64,000 nt of DNA from Arthrobacter sp. U41 (GTDB lineage: Bacteria > Actinomycetota > Actinomycetes > Actinomycetales > Micrococcaceae), in the NCBI RefSeq assembly GCF_001750145.1, contig NZ_CP015732.1, forward strand, positions 2,232,001 to 2,296,000. The letters are read 5' to 3'. The notes below the pieces were generated by a model, which searched no databases, was not told where the DNA came from, and saw only the letters and a program-made list of their open reading frames with translations. A program made the translations under genes and the position numbers. Of the stretch, positions 45,237 to 56,041 are shown piece by piece. The number at the start of each line of letters is the position of its first letter. Positions within the stretch are counted from its first letter, which is position 1.

Positions 45237-46109
45237 TCAGATCTGGGCAGGAAACAGGGGGCCGGATTTGCTTGGTGGCTTTGTGGCGGCCTCCTGCAGC
45301 TTCGGCAGGCTGTCCAGGAGGCCGGGCAAGCGGCCCAGGCCGTTGAAGGTGTAGACGTGGAAACCGGCAAAGAGGGGATCACCTGCCAGCTCTTGGTGAA
45401 CTTCGCGAATCAGTCGGCCACTGTCGTAGTTCATAAAGTCCCCTCGCTGCCAGAGGGCGCCTGCCATGCCTGAACTGCGGGCCAGCTTGAGCGAACGGCC
45501 GACACCGAGGCGTGCTCCCATAGACACCAGCTTTTTGACTGAGACCGGACCGGGCACCCCAACCCACACAGGGAGCTCGACGCCGTTTTTGCGGATCGTC
45601 CGGAGGTAGTTGCTGATCGCCTCGGCAGAAAAGCACATCTGGGTGACCAGGGATGACGCCATCGGCGCCTTGATCTCGAGGCTGCTCAGGAGTTTGTCCT
45701 GGCCCAGGTGGGGGTGGCCTTCGGGGTAGCCGGCAATGCCTACTGAAAAGTCAGCCGAATACGCTTTGACAGCCTCCAAGAGCTGTCCGCTCCAGCAGTA
45801 GGGACCCGCGGGGGTGCGCCGGTCACCGGCAACGACAAACAGCTCGGAGACTCCCGCCTCCTGCAGCTCCAGCAGCAGGGAATGCAGTTGGGCCTTGCTG
45901 GTGATACTGCGGGCGGCCAAATGGGGAACCGCGTGGTACCCCAGGCGCGCCAGACACGTGGATGCTTCTACGGTGCGTTCAGGACCGTGGTGCGGAAGGC
46001 ACGTCACACTCACGGAGCCCGGAGGATCAAACACCAAGGGGAGCGCCGTGAGCAGATCGGCTGAAGGAACAACTTCCAGCCGCACCCTTGCAACAGCTTC
46101 ATTGCCCAT
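45237..46109 (-). CDS. Methylenetetrahydrofolate reductase (MetF family)
   Basis: A 290-residue TIM-barrel flavoprotein. Motifs are LEVVPSADLLTALPLVFDPP, LFVVAGDRRTPAGPYCW, GIAGYPEGHPHLGQDK and VTQMCFSAEAISNYLRTIRK, matching MetF where GD-R, YPEGHP and TQ-F bind folate and FAD. It interconverts methylene-THF and methyl-THF. The start at 46107-46109 has GGAGAG just upstream. It is the first gene of a metF-fdh-folE unit (13 bp before fdh) and divergent from a GntR regulator. Sequence is somewhat divergent from housekeeping MetF, fitting a paralogue dedicated to C1 catabolism. Confidence 0.86.
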   Translation of the reverse strand: MGNEAVARVRLEVVPSADLLTALPLVFDPPGSVSVTCLPHHGPERTVEASTCLARLGYHAVPHLAARSITSKAQLHSLLLELQEAGVSELFVVAGDRRTPAGPYCWSGQLLEAVKAYSADFSVGIAGYPEGHPHLGQDKLLSSLEIKAPMASSLVTQMCFSAEAISNYLRTIRKNGVELPVWVGVPGPVSVKKLVSMGARLGVGRSLKLARSSGMAGALWQRGDFMNYDSGRLIREVHQELAGDPLFAGFHVYTFNGLGRLPGLLDSLPKLQEAATKPPSKSGPLFPAQI

Positions 46110-46184
46110 TGCTCTCCATTCGTGGCGTACGGGTTGCATATCCCGTGCAGTCCGGGGCTTACCATTTGAAAGGCACTGTAGCCA

Positions 46185-46217
46185 TTGACATTCTTATGCT
46201 GACATATTGATATATCA
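46185..46217 (+). promoter_or_regulatory. Promoter and GntR operator between metF and gntR1
   Basis: TTGACA at 46185-46190, 17 nt, then TGATAT at 46208-46213. The perfect palindrome TGATATATCA at 46208-46217 overlaps the -10 box, so a bound regulator would block transcription. The site lies between divergent genes and could control both. Confidence 0.7.
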
Positions 46218-46288
46218 GTTGTTGGAATACTATGTACTGAGGGCCGGGGCGTCAAGGCTCGGACGCGCATCGGGAGGAGTCTGGGAAA

Positions 46289-46984
46289 ATGGCAAACGCT
46301 GGCGGAATACCAGTGGAGGCGGGGGGTTCCTCCTTGCCGCAGAGGCAAGACGACGAATCCTTTGCCGACTTCGCCTACAGGATCTTGTGCGATGAATTGA
46401 TCGTTCTGGACATCAAGCCGGGTGAGCCCCTCAACGATGAAGTAATCTCCAGGCGTCTCGGTGTCGGCCGGACGCCAATCCGCGAAGCTATGAAGCGGCT
46501 TGAGAGCGACCATTTGGTGGTGGCCTATCCGCGGCGCGGAACGTTCGCCGCGGGCGTGGACATTAAAGATCTGGCGGAAATCTCCGAGATTCGCCACCTT
46601 CTGGAGCCTGCCGCAGCCGCGCGGGCTGCGCGGATGGCGTCGCCGCAGCTTCGGCAGGAGCTGAGGGACTTTGCGCGGGAAGTAGAGCAGCTGCTGCCAG
46701 GGATGCAGTCGCAGCAGGACCTCATGCGCCTGGACATGCGGGTACACCGGACGATCTATCGCGCCACAGGAAGCCGGCACCTCCAGGATGTCCTGATTCG
46801 TTATGACAATCTGGCAACACGGATTTGGAGCCTGGTGCTGGAAAAGCTCCCGCCGGTGTCCGAGCATATTGCCCAGCATATTGAGCTGCTCGAATGCATC
46901 GCGGCTGGGGACTCCGAAGCTGCTGCGCGGTTGACCGCCCAGCACGTCACCGATTTCGAGAAGCTCATCAGGGCTGTGCTGTAG
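46289..46984 (+). CDS. GntR-family regulator (FadR/FCD type), copy 1
   Basis: A 231-residue regulator. The winged helix-turn-helix covers about 25-90 (EVISRRLGVGRTPIREAMKR, LVVAYPRRGTFAAGV). The FCD ligand domain follows, with metal-binding His/Asp candidates in RLDMRVHRTIYRATGSRHLQ and LLECIAAGDSEAAARLTAQH. ATG 46289 has GGAGGAG about 9 nt upstream. It is clearly paralogous to the GntR at 52213-52896 (shared GVGRTP-REA-KRLE, YPRRGTFA and IRYDNLATR-W). Its own promoter carries TGATATATCA, so it probably regulates itself and the folate/C1 genes. Confidence 0.9.
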   Translation: MANAGGIPVEAGGSSLPQRQDDESFADFAYRILCDELIVLDIKPGEPLNDEVISRRLGVGRTPIREAMKRLESDHLVVAYPRRGTFAAGVDIKDLAEISEIRHLLEPAAAARAARMASPQLRQELRDFAREVEQLLPGMQSQQDLMRLDMRVHRTIYRATGSRHLQDVLIRYDNLATRIWSLVLEKLPPVSEHIAQHIELLECIAAGDSEAAARLTAQHVTDFEKLIRAVL

Positions 46985-47033
46985 ACGGCAACGACAACGG
47001 GTTCCAGGGGCTGGCAAGTGTGTCTACCGTGGA

Positions 47034-47909
47034 TCACCCGGCAGCTTCCAGAGCTAAATCACGCGACTGTTTCCGCGCGGCCTCGGTTGTGTGCAGGAGA
47101 AGCAGTGATGTGGTGACGGAGCCGACGCCGCCGGGGACAGGGGTCAGCGCCGCGGCGACGCCGCGCACGCTGGCTGCGTCGACATCCCCCACGAGGGATC
47201 CGTCGGGAAGGACGTTGGTGCCGACGTCGACCACTGTGGCCGCTGAAGAAACGTGGTCGCCGGTCAGCAGGCCGGTGCGGCCGGCTGCGACGACCACGAC
47301 GTCGGCGGTCCTGGTGTAGTTCTCCAGCGGACCTGACTTGGAGTGGCAGATAGTAATCGCGGCGTCGCGTTCCAGCAGCAGCAGGGACAGTGGCTTTCCC
47401 ACGACGGCGGAACGGCCAATGACGACGACGTTTCGGCCAGCGAGTGGGATGTCAAAGTGGTCAAGGATCTCGATTACGGCGCGGGCAGTGGCAGGTGCGA
47501 ACGCGGGCTGGCCGACAGCCAGTCGTCCCAGGCTTAACGGGTTCGCGCCATCTATGTCCTTCTCCGGGGCAATGTGCCCGACCAGCTCATCCGTCTGGAC
47601 GCCGGGAGGCAGAGGCGTCTGGAGGATGATGCCGTTCACTGAAGGATCGGCGCTGAGGTCCTTCAGGACGGCGGCCAAGGCGCGTCCGCTGGCATCGTGG
47701 CCAAGGTCCACGAGCCGGCAACTGATGCCGGCATTCTCTGCGGCCCGTTCGATGGACCGGACATACCAATGCGTGGAGCCGTCGTCGGTGGCCACAACGA
47801 CTGCGAGCGTGGGCCGTAGCCCGTCGGCTGCAAGGTTCTGCGCCTCATCATGGGCTTTCTGCCGGATGGTCTTTGCCAGTGTTTTGCCGGAGAGGAGTAC
47901 GGTGCTCAA
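47034..47909 (-). CDS. folD: Methylene-THF dehydrogenase / methenyl-THF cyclohydrolase (FolD)
   Basis: A 291-residue bifunctional enzyme taking methylene-THF to methenyl-THF and formyl-THF. FolD motifs: VVATDDGSTHWYVRSIERAA (the Tyr of the catalytic YxxxK is present, with Arg in the Lys position as read here), GIILQTPLPPGVQTDELVGH, DGANPLSLGRLAVGQPAFAP and the NADP site GRNVVVIGRSAVVGKPLSLL. The start TTG at 47907-47909 overlaps the upstream gene stop (TTGA). The Lys-to-Arg change, if real, may reduce cyclohydrolase activity; the adjacent cyclodeaminase/cyclohydrolase protein could compensate. Confidence 0.92.
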   Translation of the reverse strand: MSTVLLSGKTLAKTIRQKAHDEAQNLAADGLRPTLAVVVATDDGSTHWYVRSIERAAENAGISCRLVDLGHDASGRALAAVLKDLSADPSVNGIILQTPLPPGVQTDELVGHIAPEKDIDGANPLSLGRLAVGQPAFAPATARAVIEILDHFDIPLAGRNVVVIGRSAVVGKPLSLLLLERDAAITICHSKSGPLENYTRTADVVVVAAGRTGLLTGDHVSSAATVVDVGTNVLPDGSLVGDVDAASVRGVAAALTPVPGGVGSVTTSLLLLHTTEAARKQSRDLALEAAG

Positions 47910-48532
47910 CCGAGGATCCTTCCGCGCACGCGCCCTACGAGGGAGTCTGCTGCCAGGATGACCTTTTCCTCGATGCCGTCGGTCTGGGCAGCAAGCCGTG
48001 AACGGGCCGCGGCGTCTTTGATGGCCACCACGTTAATGTCGATGTTGACCCGGGCGGTGGTGGCGGCTGCGCGGGCTGCGTCTGCGGCAGCAGCGATGTC
48101 GCTGATCACGTTGGCGTTCGCGACCTCGAAAAGTTCCGTGGCAAGATCGACGACGGCGGCGGCTAGCTTGATGAGTTGTGCGGGGGTTTGGGCGGCCAGG
48201 ATAAGGGCGCCCTGGATGGATTCCGTTCGTGCGGCCTTGAGGTCTTCCGTTCCGGCCGGAAGTTTGTACGAATCGATGACGCTCTGGAACGCATGTTGGT
48301 CAGCGTCCGCCAGCCGCAGCGCCTCGGCCACCAGTGCGTCCGCAGCGCTGATGATCCTGTGAACGAGTTCGGCGTGCTGGTCGTATTTCGGGCCGGTGGT
48401 GTACCTGCCAACCATGGCGACGAGTGCCGCCCCCTGGGCGGCGTGGATGGCTGCGACGGCGCCGCCGCCGGGGGTGGGCTCGCGTGCGGCAAGGCTGGCA
48501 AGGTAGCCATTGATTGTTTCTGAACTGATCAT
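47906..48532 (-). CDS. Cyclodeaminase/cyclohydrolase family protein (FchA-like)
   Basis: A 208-residue helical protein of the formiminotransferase-cyclodeaminase/FchA family: LASLAAREPTPGGGAVAAIH (the conserved PxPGGGA loop), AALVAMVGRYTTGPKY and a bundle with VIDSYKLPAGTEDLKAART. FchA proteins hydrolyse methenyl-THF to 10-formyl-THF. It is encoded directly before folD with a 4-bp overlap, and after dimethylglycine oxidase on the same strand. It may carry the cyclohydrolase step. Confidence 0.88.
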   Translation of the reverse strand: MISSETINGYLASLAAREPTPGGGAVAAIHAAQGAALVAMVGRYTTGPKYDQHAELVHRIISAADALVAEALRLADADQHAFQSVIDSYKLPAGTEDLKAARTESIQGALILAAQTPAQLIKLAAAVVDLATELFEVANANVISDIAAAADAARAAATTARVNIDINVVAIKDAAARSRLAAQTDGIEEKVILAADSLVGRVRGRILG

Positions 48533-48565
48533 GTGTCTTCCTGAGTATGAGAGCCATGGAAGGCT

Positions 48566-48605
48566 GCGGCCCGGACTCTGGTTCGAGGGGATGGGTCCGG
48601 GCCGC
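48566..48605 (-). terminator. Hairpin after dimethylglycine oxidase
   Basis: GCGGCCCGGAC at 48566-48576 pairs with GTCCGGGCCGC at 48595-48605 (11 bp). It lies between dmgO and the FchA-like gene on the minus strand and has no clear T-run, so it may be partial, tuning downstream folD expression. Confidence 0.6.
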
Positions 48606-48629
48606 TGCCTTGAATGGTCCGGCGGGGTG

Positions 48630-51173
<2,544 letters not shown>

Positions 51174-51177
51174 CTAC

Positions 51178-52092
51178 TTACCTGAACACGACGGTGCTGG
51201 TCCGATCCAGCAGCACACGGTGTTGGCAGTGCCAGCGCACGGCGCGGGACAGTGCCAGTGCCTCCGCGTCCTGGCCAACCGTTGAAAGGGCGGTCGGTCC
51301 GTAGCTGTGGTCGACCCTGATGACCTCCTGTTCGATGATTGGCCCCTCATCCAGTTCCGCGGTGACGTAGTGGGCCGTGGCGCCCACCAGCTTGACGCCA
51401 CGATCGTAGGCCTGGTGGTAAGGGCGCGCACCCTTGAAGCCCGGGAGGAAGGAATGGTGGATGTTGATGGCCCGGCCTTCCAGGGAGCGGCAAAGGTCGT
51501 CGGACAGTACCTGCATGTACCGGGCGAGTACGACGAGGTCGATGTTATGCTCGTCCACCAATTCCAGCAGGCGCCGCTCGGCATCTGCCTTGGTCTCGGG
51601 GGTCACCGGGAGGTAGATGAAGGGGACGCCGGCGGCCTCGGCCATGGCCCGGTGGGTTTCATGGTTGGAAACCACAAGGGCGATGTCGCCGCCGAGGCTT
51701 CCGCCCCGCCAACGAAACAGCAAGTCGTTCAGGCAGTGGCCGAACTTGGACACCATGACGAGGAGGCGCTGCTTCGTCTCGTCATGAAAGCTGAATTTCA
51801 TGTCGAAGCGGTCAGCGATCGAACGGAATTCTTCCTCGAGCCCGTCCGGGGTGTAGACAGAGAGGCCCGAGAATGCGGTGCGCAGATGCAGAGTCTCGCG
51901 GAGGCCGTCATCGAACTGCTGGTGTTCTTCGATGTTAAAGCCGCGCTCAAAGAGGAACGTGGTGACCGCTTGGACGATTCCTGCGCGTTCGACGCACGAC
52001 AATGTGAGAACGAACTTTTTCGTCGGGTCGTCCCCCAGAACCTCCGACTGGGGCAGCGTGCTGGTAGATGAGTCTGTCGCCATTAGCGTCAT
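51178..52092 (-). CDS. purU: Formyltetrahydrofolate deformylase (PurU)
   Basis: A 304-residue enzyme that hydrolyses 10-formyl-THF to THF and formate. An N-terminal ACT domain (VLTLSCVERAGIVQAVTTFL, FERGFNIEEHQQFDDG) senses methionine/glycine in E. coli PurU. The C-terminal formyltransferase-like domain has VSKFGHCLNDLLFRWRGGSL, NIHHSFLPGFKGARPYHQAY and VKLVGATAHYVTAELDEGPI. Catalytic Asn/His and Asp are present. The ATG at 52090-52092 is close to GGCGGAG; a second ATG at 52081-52083 has better spacing. It sets THF free and feeds formate to the dehydrogenase. Divergent from gntR2. Confidence 0.93.
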   Translation of the reverse strand: MTLMATDSSTSTLPQSEVLGDDPTKKFVLTLSCVERAGIVQAVTTFLFERGFNIEEHQQFDDGLRETLHLRTAFSGLSVYTPDGLEEEFRSIADRFDMKFSFHDETKQRLLVMVSKFGHCLNDLLFRWRGGSLGGDIALVVSNHETHRAMAEAAGVPFIYLPVTPETKADAERRLLELVDEHNIDLVVLARYMQVLSDDLCRSLEGRAINIHHSFLPGFKGARPYHQAYDRGVKLVGATAHYVTAELDEGPIIEQEVIRVDHSYGPTALSTVGQDAEALALSRAVRWHCQHRVLLDRTSTVVFR

Positions 52093-52104
52093 GTCTCCGC
52101 CTTT

Positions 52105-52137
52105 AGATATATTCTTAGAATTGTTACTGATATATTA
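52105..52137. promoter_or_regulatory. GntR operators between purU and gntR2
   Basis: AGATATATTC at 52105-52114 and TGATATATTA at 52128-52137, both variants of TGATATATCA. A possible -10 TATACT at 52154-52159 follows for gntR2. Confidence 0.65.
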
Positions 52138-52212
52138 GGTTTGATCACCAGCGTATACTGGTCGTTAGGAGAGGTCAATAGCCTTCTCACTGGAATTGAA
52201 AGGGGTCCACGG

Positions 52213-52896
52213 ATGGCTGTCGAAGCCTTAGTGCGTGCTGGTGATGATGCCGCAAGGAGGTCGTTGGCGGATGTGGCCTATGAAAGCATTCGTGACCGGC
52301 TGTTGATGCTGGACATCAAACCCGGCGATCTCCTTAATGATGACCAGCTCGCCAAGGACCTTGGCGTGGGGCGGACGCCGGTGCGCGAAGCCTTGAAGCG
52401 GCTGGAGCTCGATCGCCTTGTTGTGTCCTACCCGCGGAGGGGAACTTTCGCGACGCGCGTGGAGGTTACTGACCTTGCGTTCATTTCCGAAATCCGTGCG
52501 CAGCTTGAACCCCTTGCCGCGTCCCGGGCTGCGCGCGTGGCCACGGCGTCTGCCAGGGAGCAACTGCGCGATGTTATGCGCGCCGTTGAGGCATTCGACG
52601 CGGGCGCAGCGTCCGTCGTCGAGACACTGCGGCTGGACGCCAGCGTGCACCGGGGCATCTATGCGGCCGCCGGCAATCCCCACCTTGAAGATGTCCTGAT
52701 CCGCTACGACAATCTCGCAACACGAGTCTGGTGCATGGTCCTGGATCGCCTGCCCGACCTGTCCCGGCACGTCCATGAGCATGTGGACCTGCTCCGTGCC
52801 GTTATCGACGGAGATGAGGCGGGCGCCGCTGAACTCGCACGGATCCACGTCAGTGGCTTCGAGCACGCGGTACGCGAAGCTCTTTTCGCCGCCTGA
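52213..52896 (+). CDS. GntR-family regulator (FadR/FCD type), copy 2
   Basis: A 227-residue regulator from ATG 52213; AAAGGGG lies about 7 nt upstream. Helix-turn-helix: DQLAKDLGVGRTPVREALKR and LVVSYPRRGTFATRV. FCD domain: RLDASVHRGIYAAAGNPHLE and LLRAVIDGDEAGAAELARIH. It is a paralogue of the 46289 gene. Its promoter and the glyA promoter carry the same AT-rich palindrome, so it probably controls purU, dmgO and the glyA-sox operon in response to a folate or methylated glycine. Which of the two GntR proteins binds which site cannot be told. Confidence 0.9.
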   Translation: MAVEALVRAGDDAARRSLADVAYESIRDRLLMLDIKPGDLLNDDQLAKDLGVGRTPVREALKRLELDRLVVSYPRRGTFATRVEVTDLAFISEIRAQLEPLAASRAARVATASAREQLRDVMRAVEAFDAGAASVVETLRLDASVHRGIYAAAGNPHLEDVLIRYDNLATRVWCMVLDRLPDLSRHVHEHVDLLRAVIDGDEAGAAELARIHVSGFEHAVREALFAA

Positions 52897-52919
52897 GGCA
52901 GACGCCGCCGGCCACGAAA

Positions 52920-52952
52920 CTAAAGCGCAGCCCGGAATGGGCTGCGCTTTAG
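52920..52952 (+). terminator. Rho-independent terminator after gntR2
   Basis: CTAAAGCGCAGCCC and GGGCTGCGCTTTAG form a perfect 14-bp stem with a 5-nt loop. Confidence 0.85.
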
Positions 52953-53022
52953 CCCGTTCCGGGGCGCTTTGGTCCGCTCCGTGGCCGCCAGCCCCGCCGG
53001 CCGGGCCGGGTCGGGAAATCTG

Positions 53023-53086
53023 TTGACACCTACCGGCCCGGATAGCATACTTGAGTCACTGAACTAATATATCAACAGGATATTAG
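53023..53086 (+). promoter_or_regulatory. glyA-sox promoter with GntR operator
   Basis: -35 TTGACA at 53023-53028, a 17-nt spacer, -10 CATACT at 53046-53051. Just after, at 53064-53086, the inverted pair CTAATATATC and GATATTAG would overlap the transcript start. This is the clearest promoter in the cluster and the operator position suggests repression. Confidence 0.75.
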
Positions 53087-53100
53087 AGAGACTAGGAGAC

Positions 53101-54402
53101 ATGATGGTCGATGTTCTGACCCGCTCGCTCGCAGAGACCGATCCCCAGATCCACGCCGCTGTGCACCAGGAATTGCTGCGCCAGCAGGGCACACTGGAGA
53201 TGATCGCCTCCGAAAACTTTGCGCCGACTGCCGTCATGGAAGCCCAGGGATCTGTGCTGACCAACAAGTATGCCGAGGGCTACCCCGGCAAGCGCTACTA
53301 CGGCGGCTGCGAGCACGTCGACGTGGTCGAGCAGCTGGCCATCGACCGCCTCAAGTCCCTCTTCGGCGCTGAATTCGCTAATGTCCAGCCCCACTCAGGC
53401 GCCCAGGCCAATGCAGCGGCGATGTTCGCCCTCATCCAGCCCGGCGACACCATCCTGGGGCTGAACCTCGCACACGGTGGCCACTTGACCCACGGGATGC
53501 GAATCAACTTCTCCGGCAAGCTCTACAAAGTGGTCCCGTACGGAGTCGCCGAAGACACCATGCTGATTGACATGGCTGAAGTCGAGCGCCTGGCGGTCGA
53601 GAACAAGCCGAAGCTGATCGTCGCCGGCTGGTCCGCTTACTCCCGGCAGCTGGACTTCGCCGAGTTCCGCCGTATCGCGGACTTGGTAGGTGCCTACCTG
53701 ATGGTGGACATGGCGCATTTCGCAGGCCTGGTGGCCGCGGGGCTTCACCCCAACCCCGTGCCTCACGCCCACATCGTCACGAGCACCACCCACAAGACCC
53801 TTGGCGGCCCGCGCGGTGGTGTGATCCTGACCAACGACGCCGACATCGCCAAGAAGGTCAACTCCGCGGTGTTCCCCGGACAGCAGGGTGGCCCGCTGGA
53901 GCACGTCATTGCCGCGAAGGCTGTTGCGTTCAAGCTTGCTGCTGAGCCCTCGTTCCGCGACCGCCAGGAACGCACCCTGGAAGGCGCCCGCCTCATCGCA
54001 GAACGCATGCTGTCCGCCGACGTTGCAGAGTCCGGCGTGACCGTAGTCAGCGGTGGCACTGACGTGCACCTGGTCCTGGTGGATCTGCGCAATTCGGAAC
54101 TGGACGGCCAGCAGGGCGAAGACCGCCTGCACCGGATCGGCATCACGGTCAACCGCAACGCCGTGCCCTTCGACCCGCGTCCGCCGATGGTCTCTTCCGG
54201 TCTTCGTATCGGCACGCCGGCACTGGCCACGCGTGGCTTCGGGAAGGCAGAATTCACCGAGGTCGCGGACATTATCGCCGCAGCACTCAAGCGCGAGTTC
54301 AGCGACGAGACCGTGGCGGAACTCCGGCAGCGGGTTGAAATCCTGGCCGGAAAGTTCCCCCTCTACCCCAACCTCTCCTCTGACGTGACCGAGGTGGCAT
54401 GA
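53101..54402 (+). CDS. glyA: Serine hydroxymethyltransferase (GlyA)
   Basis: A 433-residue PLP enzyme joining glycine and methylene-THF to serine. Motifs: [40 protein letters not shown], the active-site Lys in [20 protein letters not shown] and [23 protein letters not shown] 53101 and 53104 both occur; the second is better spaced from the AGGAG site. It is the first gene of glyA-soxBDAG. In this setting it takes the glycine from sarcosine plus one C1 unit to serine. Confidence 0.96.
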   Translation: MMVDVLTRSLAETDPQIHAAVHQELLRQQGTLEMIASENFAPTAVMEAQGSVLTNKYAEGYPGKRYYGGCEHVDVVEQLAIDRLKSLFGAEFANVQPHSGAQANAAAMFALIQPGDTILGLNLAHGGHLTHGMRINFSGKLYKVVPYGVAEDTMLIDMAEVERLAVENKPKLIVAGWSAYSRQLDFAEFRRIADLVGAYLMVDMAHFAGLVAAGLHPNPVPHAHIVTSTTHKTLGGPRGGVILTNDADIAKKVNSAVFPGQQGGPLEHVIAAKAVAFKLAAEPSFRDRQERTLEGARLIAERMLSADVAESGVTVVSGGTDVHLVLVDLRNSELDGQQGEDRLHRIGITVNRNAVPFDPRPPMVSSGLRIGTPALATRGFGKAEFTEVADIIAAALKREFSDETVAELRQRVEILAGKFPLYPNLSSDVTEVA

Positions 54403-55619
54403 TGGCCGACCTGCTTCCGGAGCACCCGGAATTCCTCTGGCACAACCCTGACCCCAAGAAGAGCTACGACGCCGTGATTGTGGGCGGTGGCGGGCACGGC
54501 CTCGCCACGGCCTACTTCCTGGCCAAGAACCACGGGATGACCAACATCGCCGTCCTGGAAAAGGGCTGGCTCGCCGGCGGCAACATGGCCCGGAACACCA
54601 CGATCATCCGCTCCAACTACCTCTGGGACGAATCCGCGGCGATCTACGAGCACGCCCTGAAGCTCTGGGAGATCCTGCCCGAGGAACTCGAGTACGACTT
54701 CCTGTTCAGCCAGCGCGGCGTCATGAACCTCGCCCACACCCTGGGCGACGTGCGCGAGAGCATGCGCCGCGTGGGAGCGAACAAGCTCAACGGCGTGGAC
54801 GCCGAGTGGCTGGACCCGCAGCAGGTCAAGGAACTCTGCCCCATCCTGAACATCAACGACAACATCCGCTACCCGGTGATGGGCGCCACCTACCAGCCGC
54901 GCGCCGGCATCGCCAAGCACGACCACGTCGCCTGGGCGTTCGCCCGCAAATGCGACGAACTCGGCGTGGACATCATCCAGAACTGCGAAGTCACCGGCTT
55001 TCTCAAGGACGGCAACAGGGTCACCGGCGTCAAGACCAACCGCGGCACCATCAACACCGAAAAGGTCGGTCTCTGCGCGGCCGGGCACAGCTCGGTCCTC
55101 GCGGAAATGGCCGGGTTCCGGCTGCCCATCCAGTCCCACCCGCTCCAGGCACTGGTCTCCGAACTCCACGAGCCCGTCCACCCGACCGTGGTCATGTCCA
55201 ACCACGTGCACGTGTACGTCTCCCAGGCGCACAAGGGCGAACTGGTGATGGGCGCCGGCGTCGACTCCTACAACGGCTACGGCCAGCGCGGTTCGTTCCA
55301 TGTGATCGAGCACCAGATGGCCGCCGCCGTCGAACTTTTCCCGATTTTCGCCCGCGCCCATGTGCTCCGGACCTGGGGCGGGATCGTGGACACCACCCTG
55401 GACGCCTCCCCGATCGTGGGCACCTCCCCGGTGGAGAACATGTTCGTCAACTGTGGCTGGGGTACCGGCGGCTTCAAGGGCACCCCGGCCGCGGGCCTCA
55501 CCTTTGCCCACACCATCGCCACGGGAACGCCGCACGAACTGAACAAGCCGTTTGCGCTGGAGCGGTTCGAAACCGGCGCCCTGATCGACGAACACGGCGC
55601 CGCCGCCGTGGCCCACTAG
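54399..55619 (+). CDS. soxB: Sarcosine oxidase, beta subunit
   Basis: A 406-residue flavoprotein. FAD motif [20 protein letters not shown] near residue 25-45. [11 protein letters not shown] near residue 174 includes the His expected to link FMN covalently. [20 protein letters not shown] and [20 protein letters not shown] complete the DAO fold. With SoxA, SoxD and SoxG it oxidises sarcosine to glycine, H2O2 and methylene-THF. Its start overlaps the glyA stop (ATGA at 54399-54402). Confidence 0.95.
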   Translation: MMADLLPEHPEFLWHNPDPKKSYDAVIVGGGGHGLATAYFLAKNHGMTNIAVLEKGWLAGGNMARNTTIIRSNYLWDESAAIYEHALKLWEILPEELEYDFLFSQRGVMNLAHTLGDVRESMRRVGANKLNGVDAEWLDPQQVKELCPILNINDNIRYPVMGATYQPRAGIAKHDHVAWAFARKCDELGVDIIQNCEVTGFLKDGNRVTGVKTNRGTINTEKVGLCAAGHSSVLAEMAGFRLPIQSHPLQALVSELHEPVHPTVVMSNHVHVYVSQAHKGELVMGAGVDSYNGYGQRGSFHVIEHQMAAAVELFPIFARAHVLRTWGGIVDTTLDASPIVGTSPVENMFVNCGWGTGGFKGTPAAGLTFAHTIATGTPHELNKPFALERFETGALIDEHGAAAVAH

Positions 55620-55633
55620 AAGAGAGTCCGGAC

Positions 55634-56041
55634 ATGCTCCTCATTTCATGCCCCAACTGCGGCTCCCGCGACGAAACCGAGTTTCACTACGGCGGCCAGG
55701 CCCACGTGGCCTATCCGGAGAACCCTAACGAACTGAACGACCGTGAATGGGCCGAGTTCCTGTTCTACCGCGACAACACCAAGGGCGCCTTCGCCGAACG
55801 CTGGCTGCACAGCACCGGCTGCCGCCAGTGGTTCAACATGCTCCGCGACACGGTCACCTACGAGATCCAGGCTGTCTACCCCATGGGCGCCGCCCGTCCG
55901 GACAAAGCCGCCCCGGCACCTGAGTCCGGCACCGCCAGCACCGCCCCGGACAGCACCACCACCGCGACCGCGGCTCCGGACATCACCGGCACAAGCACAG
56001 CCCCCGCCAGCGCCACCGCCCCGGAAGGAGCAACCAAGTGA
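55634..56041 (+). CDS. soxD: Sarcosine oxidase, delta subunit with extended tail
   Basis: A 135-residue zinc-binding subunit. Ligands Cys6, Cys9, His59 and Cys63 are present (SCPNCGSRDETEFHYGG, WLHSTGCRQWFNMLRD). After about residue 85 a ~50-residue Ala/Pro/Thr/Ser-rich tail follows; usual SoxD proteins are nearer 90-100 residues, so this is an unusual low-complexity extension. The frame overlaps the soxA start (GTGA at 56038-56041). Confidence 0.93.
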   Translation: MLLISCPNCGSRDETEFHYGGQAHVAYPENPNELNDREWAEFLFYRDNTKGAFAERWLHSTGCRQWFNMLRDTVTYEIQAVYPMGAARPDKAAPAPESGTASTAPDSTTTATAAPDITGTSTAPASATAPEGATK

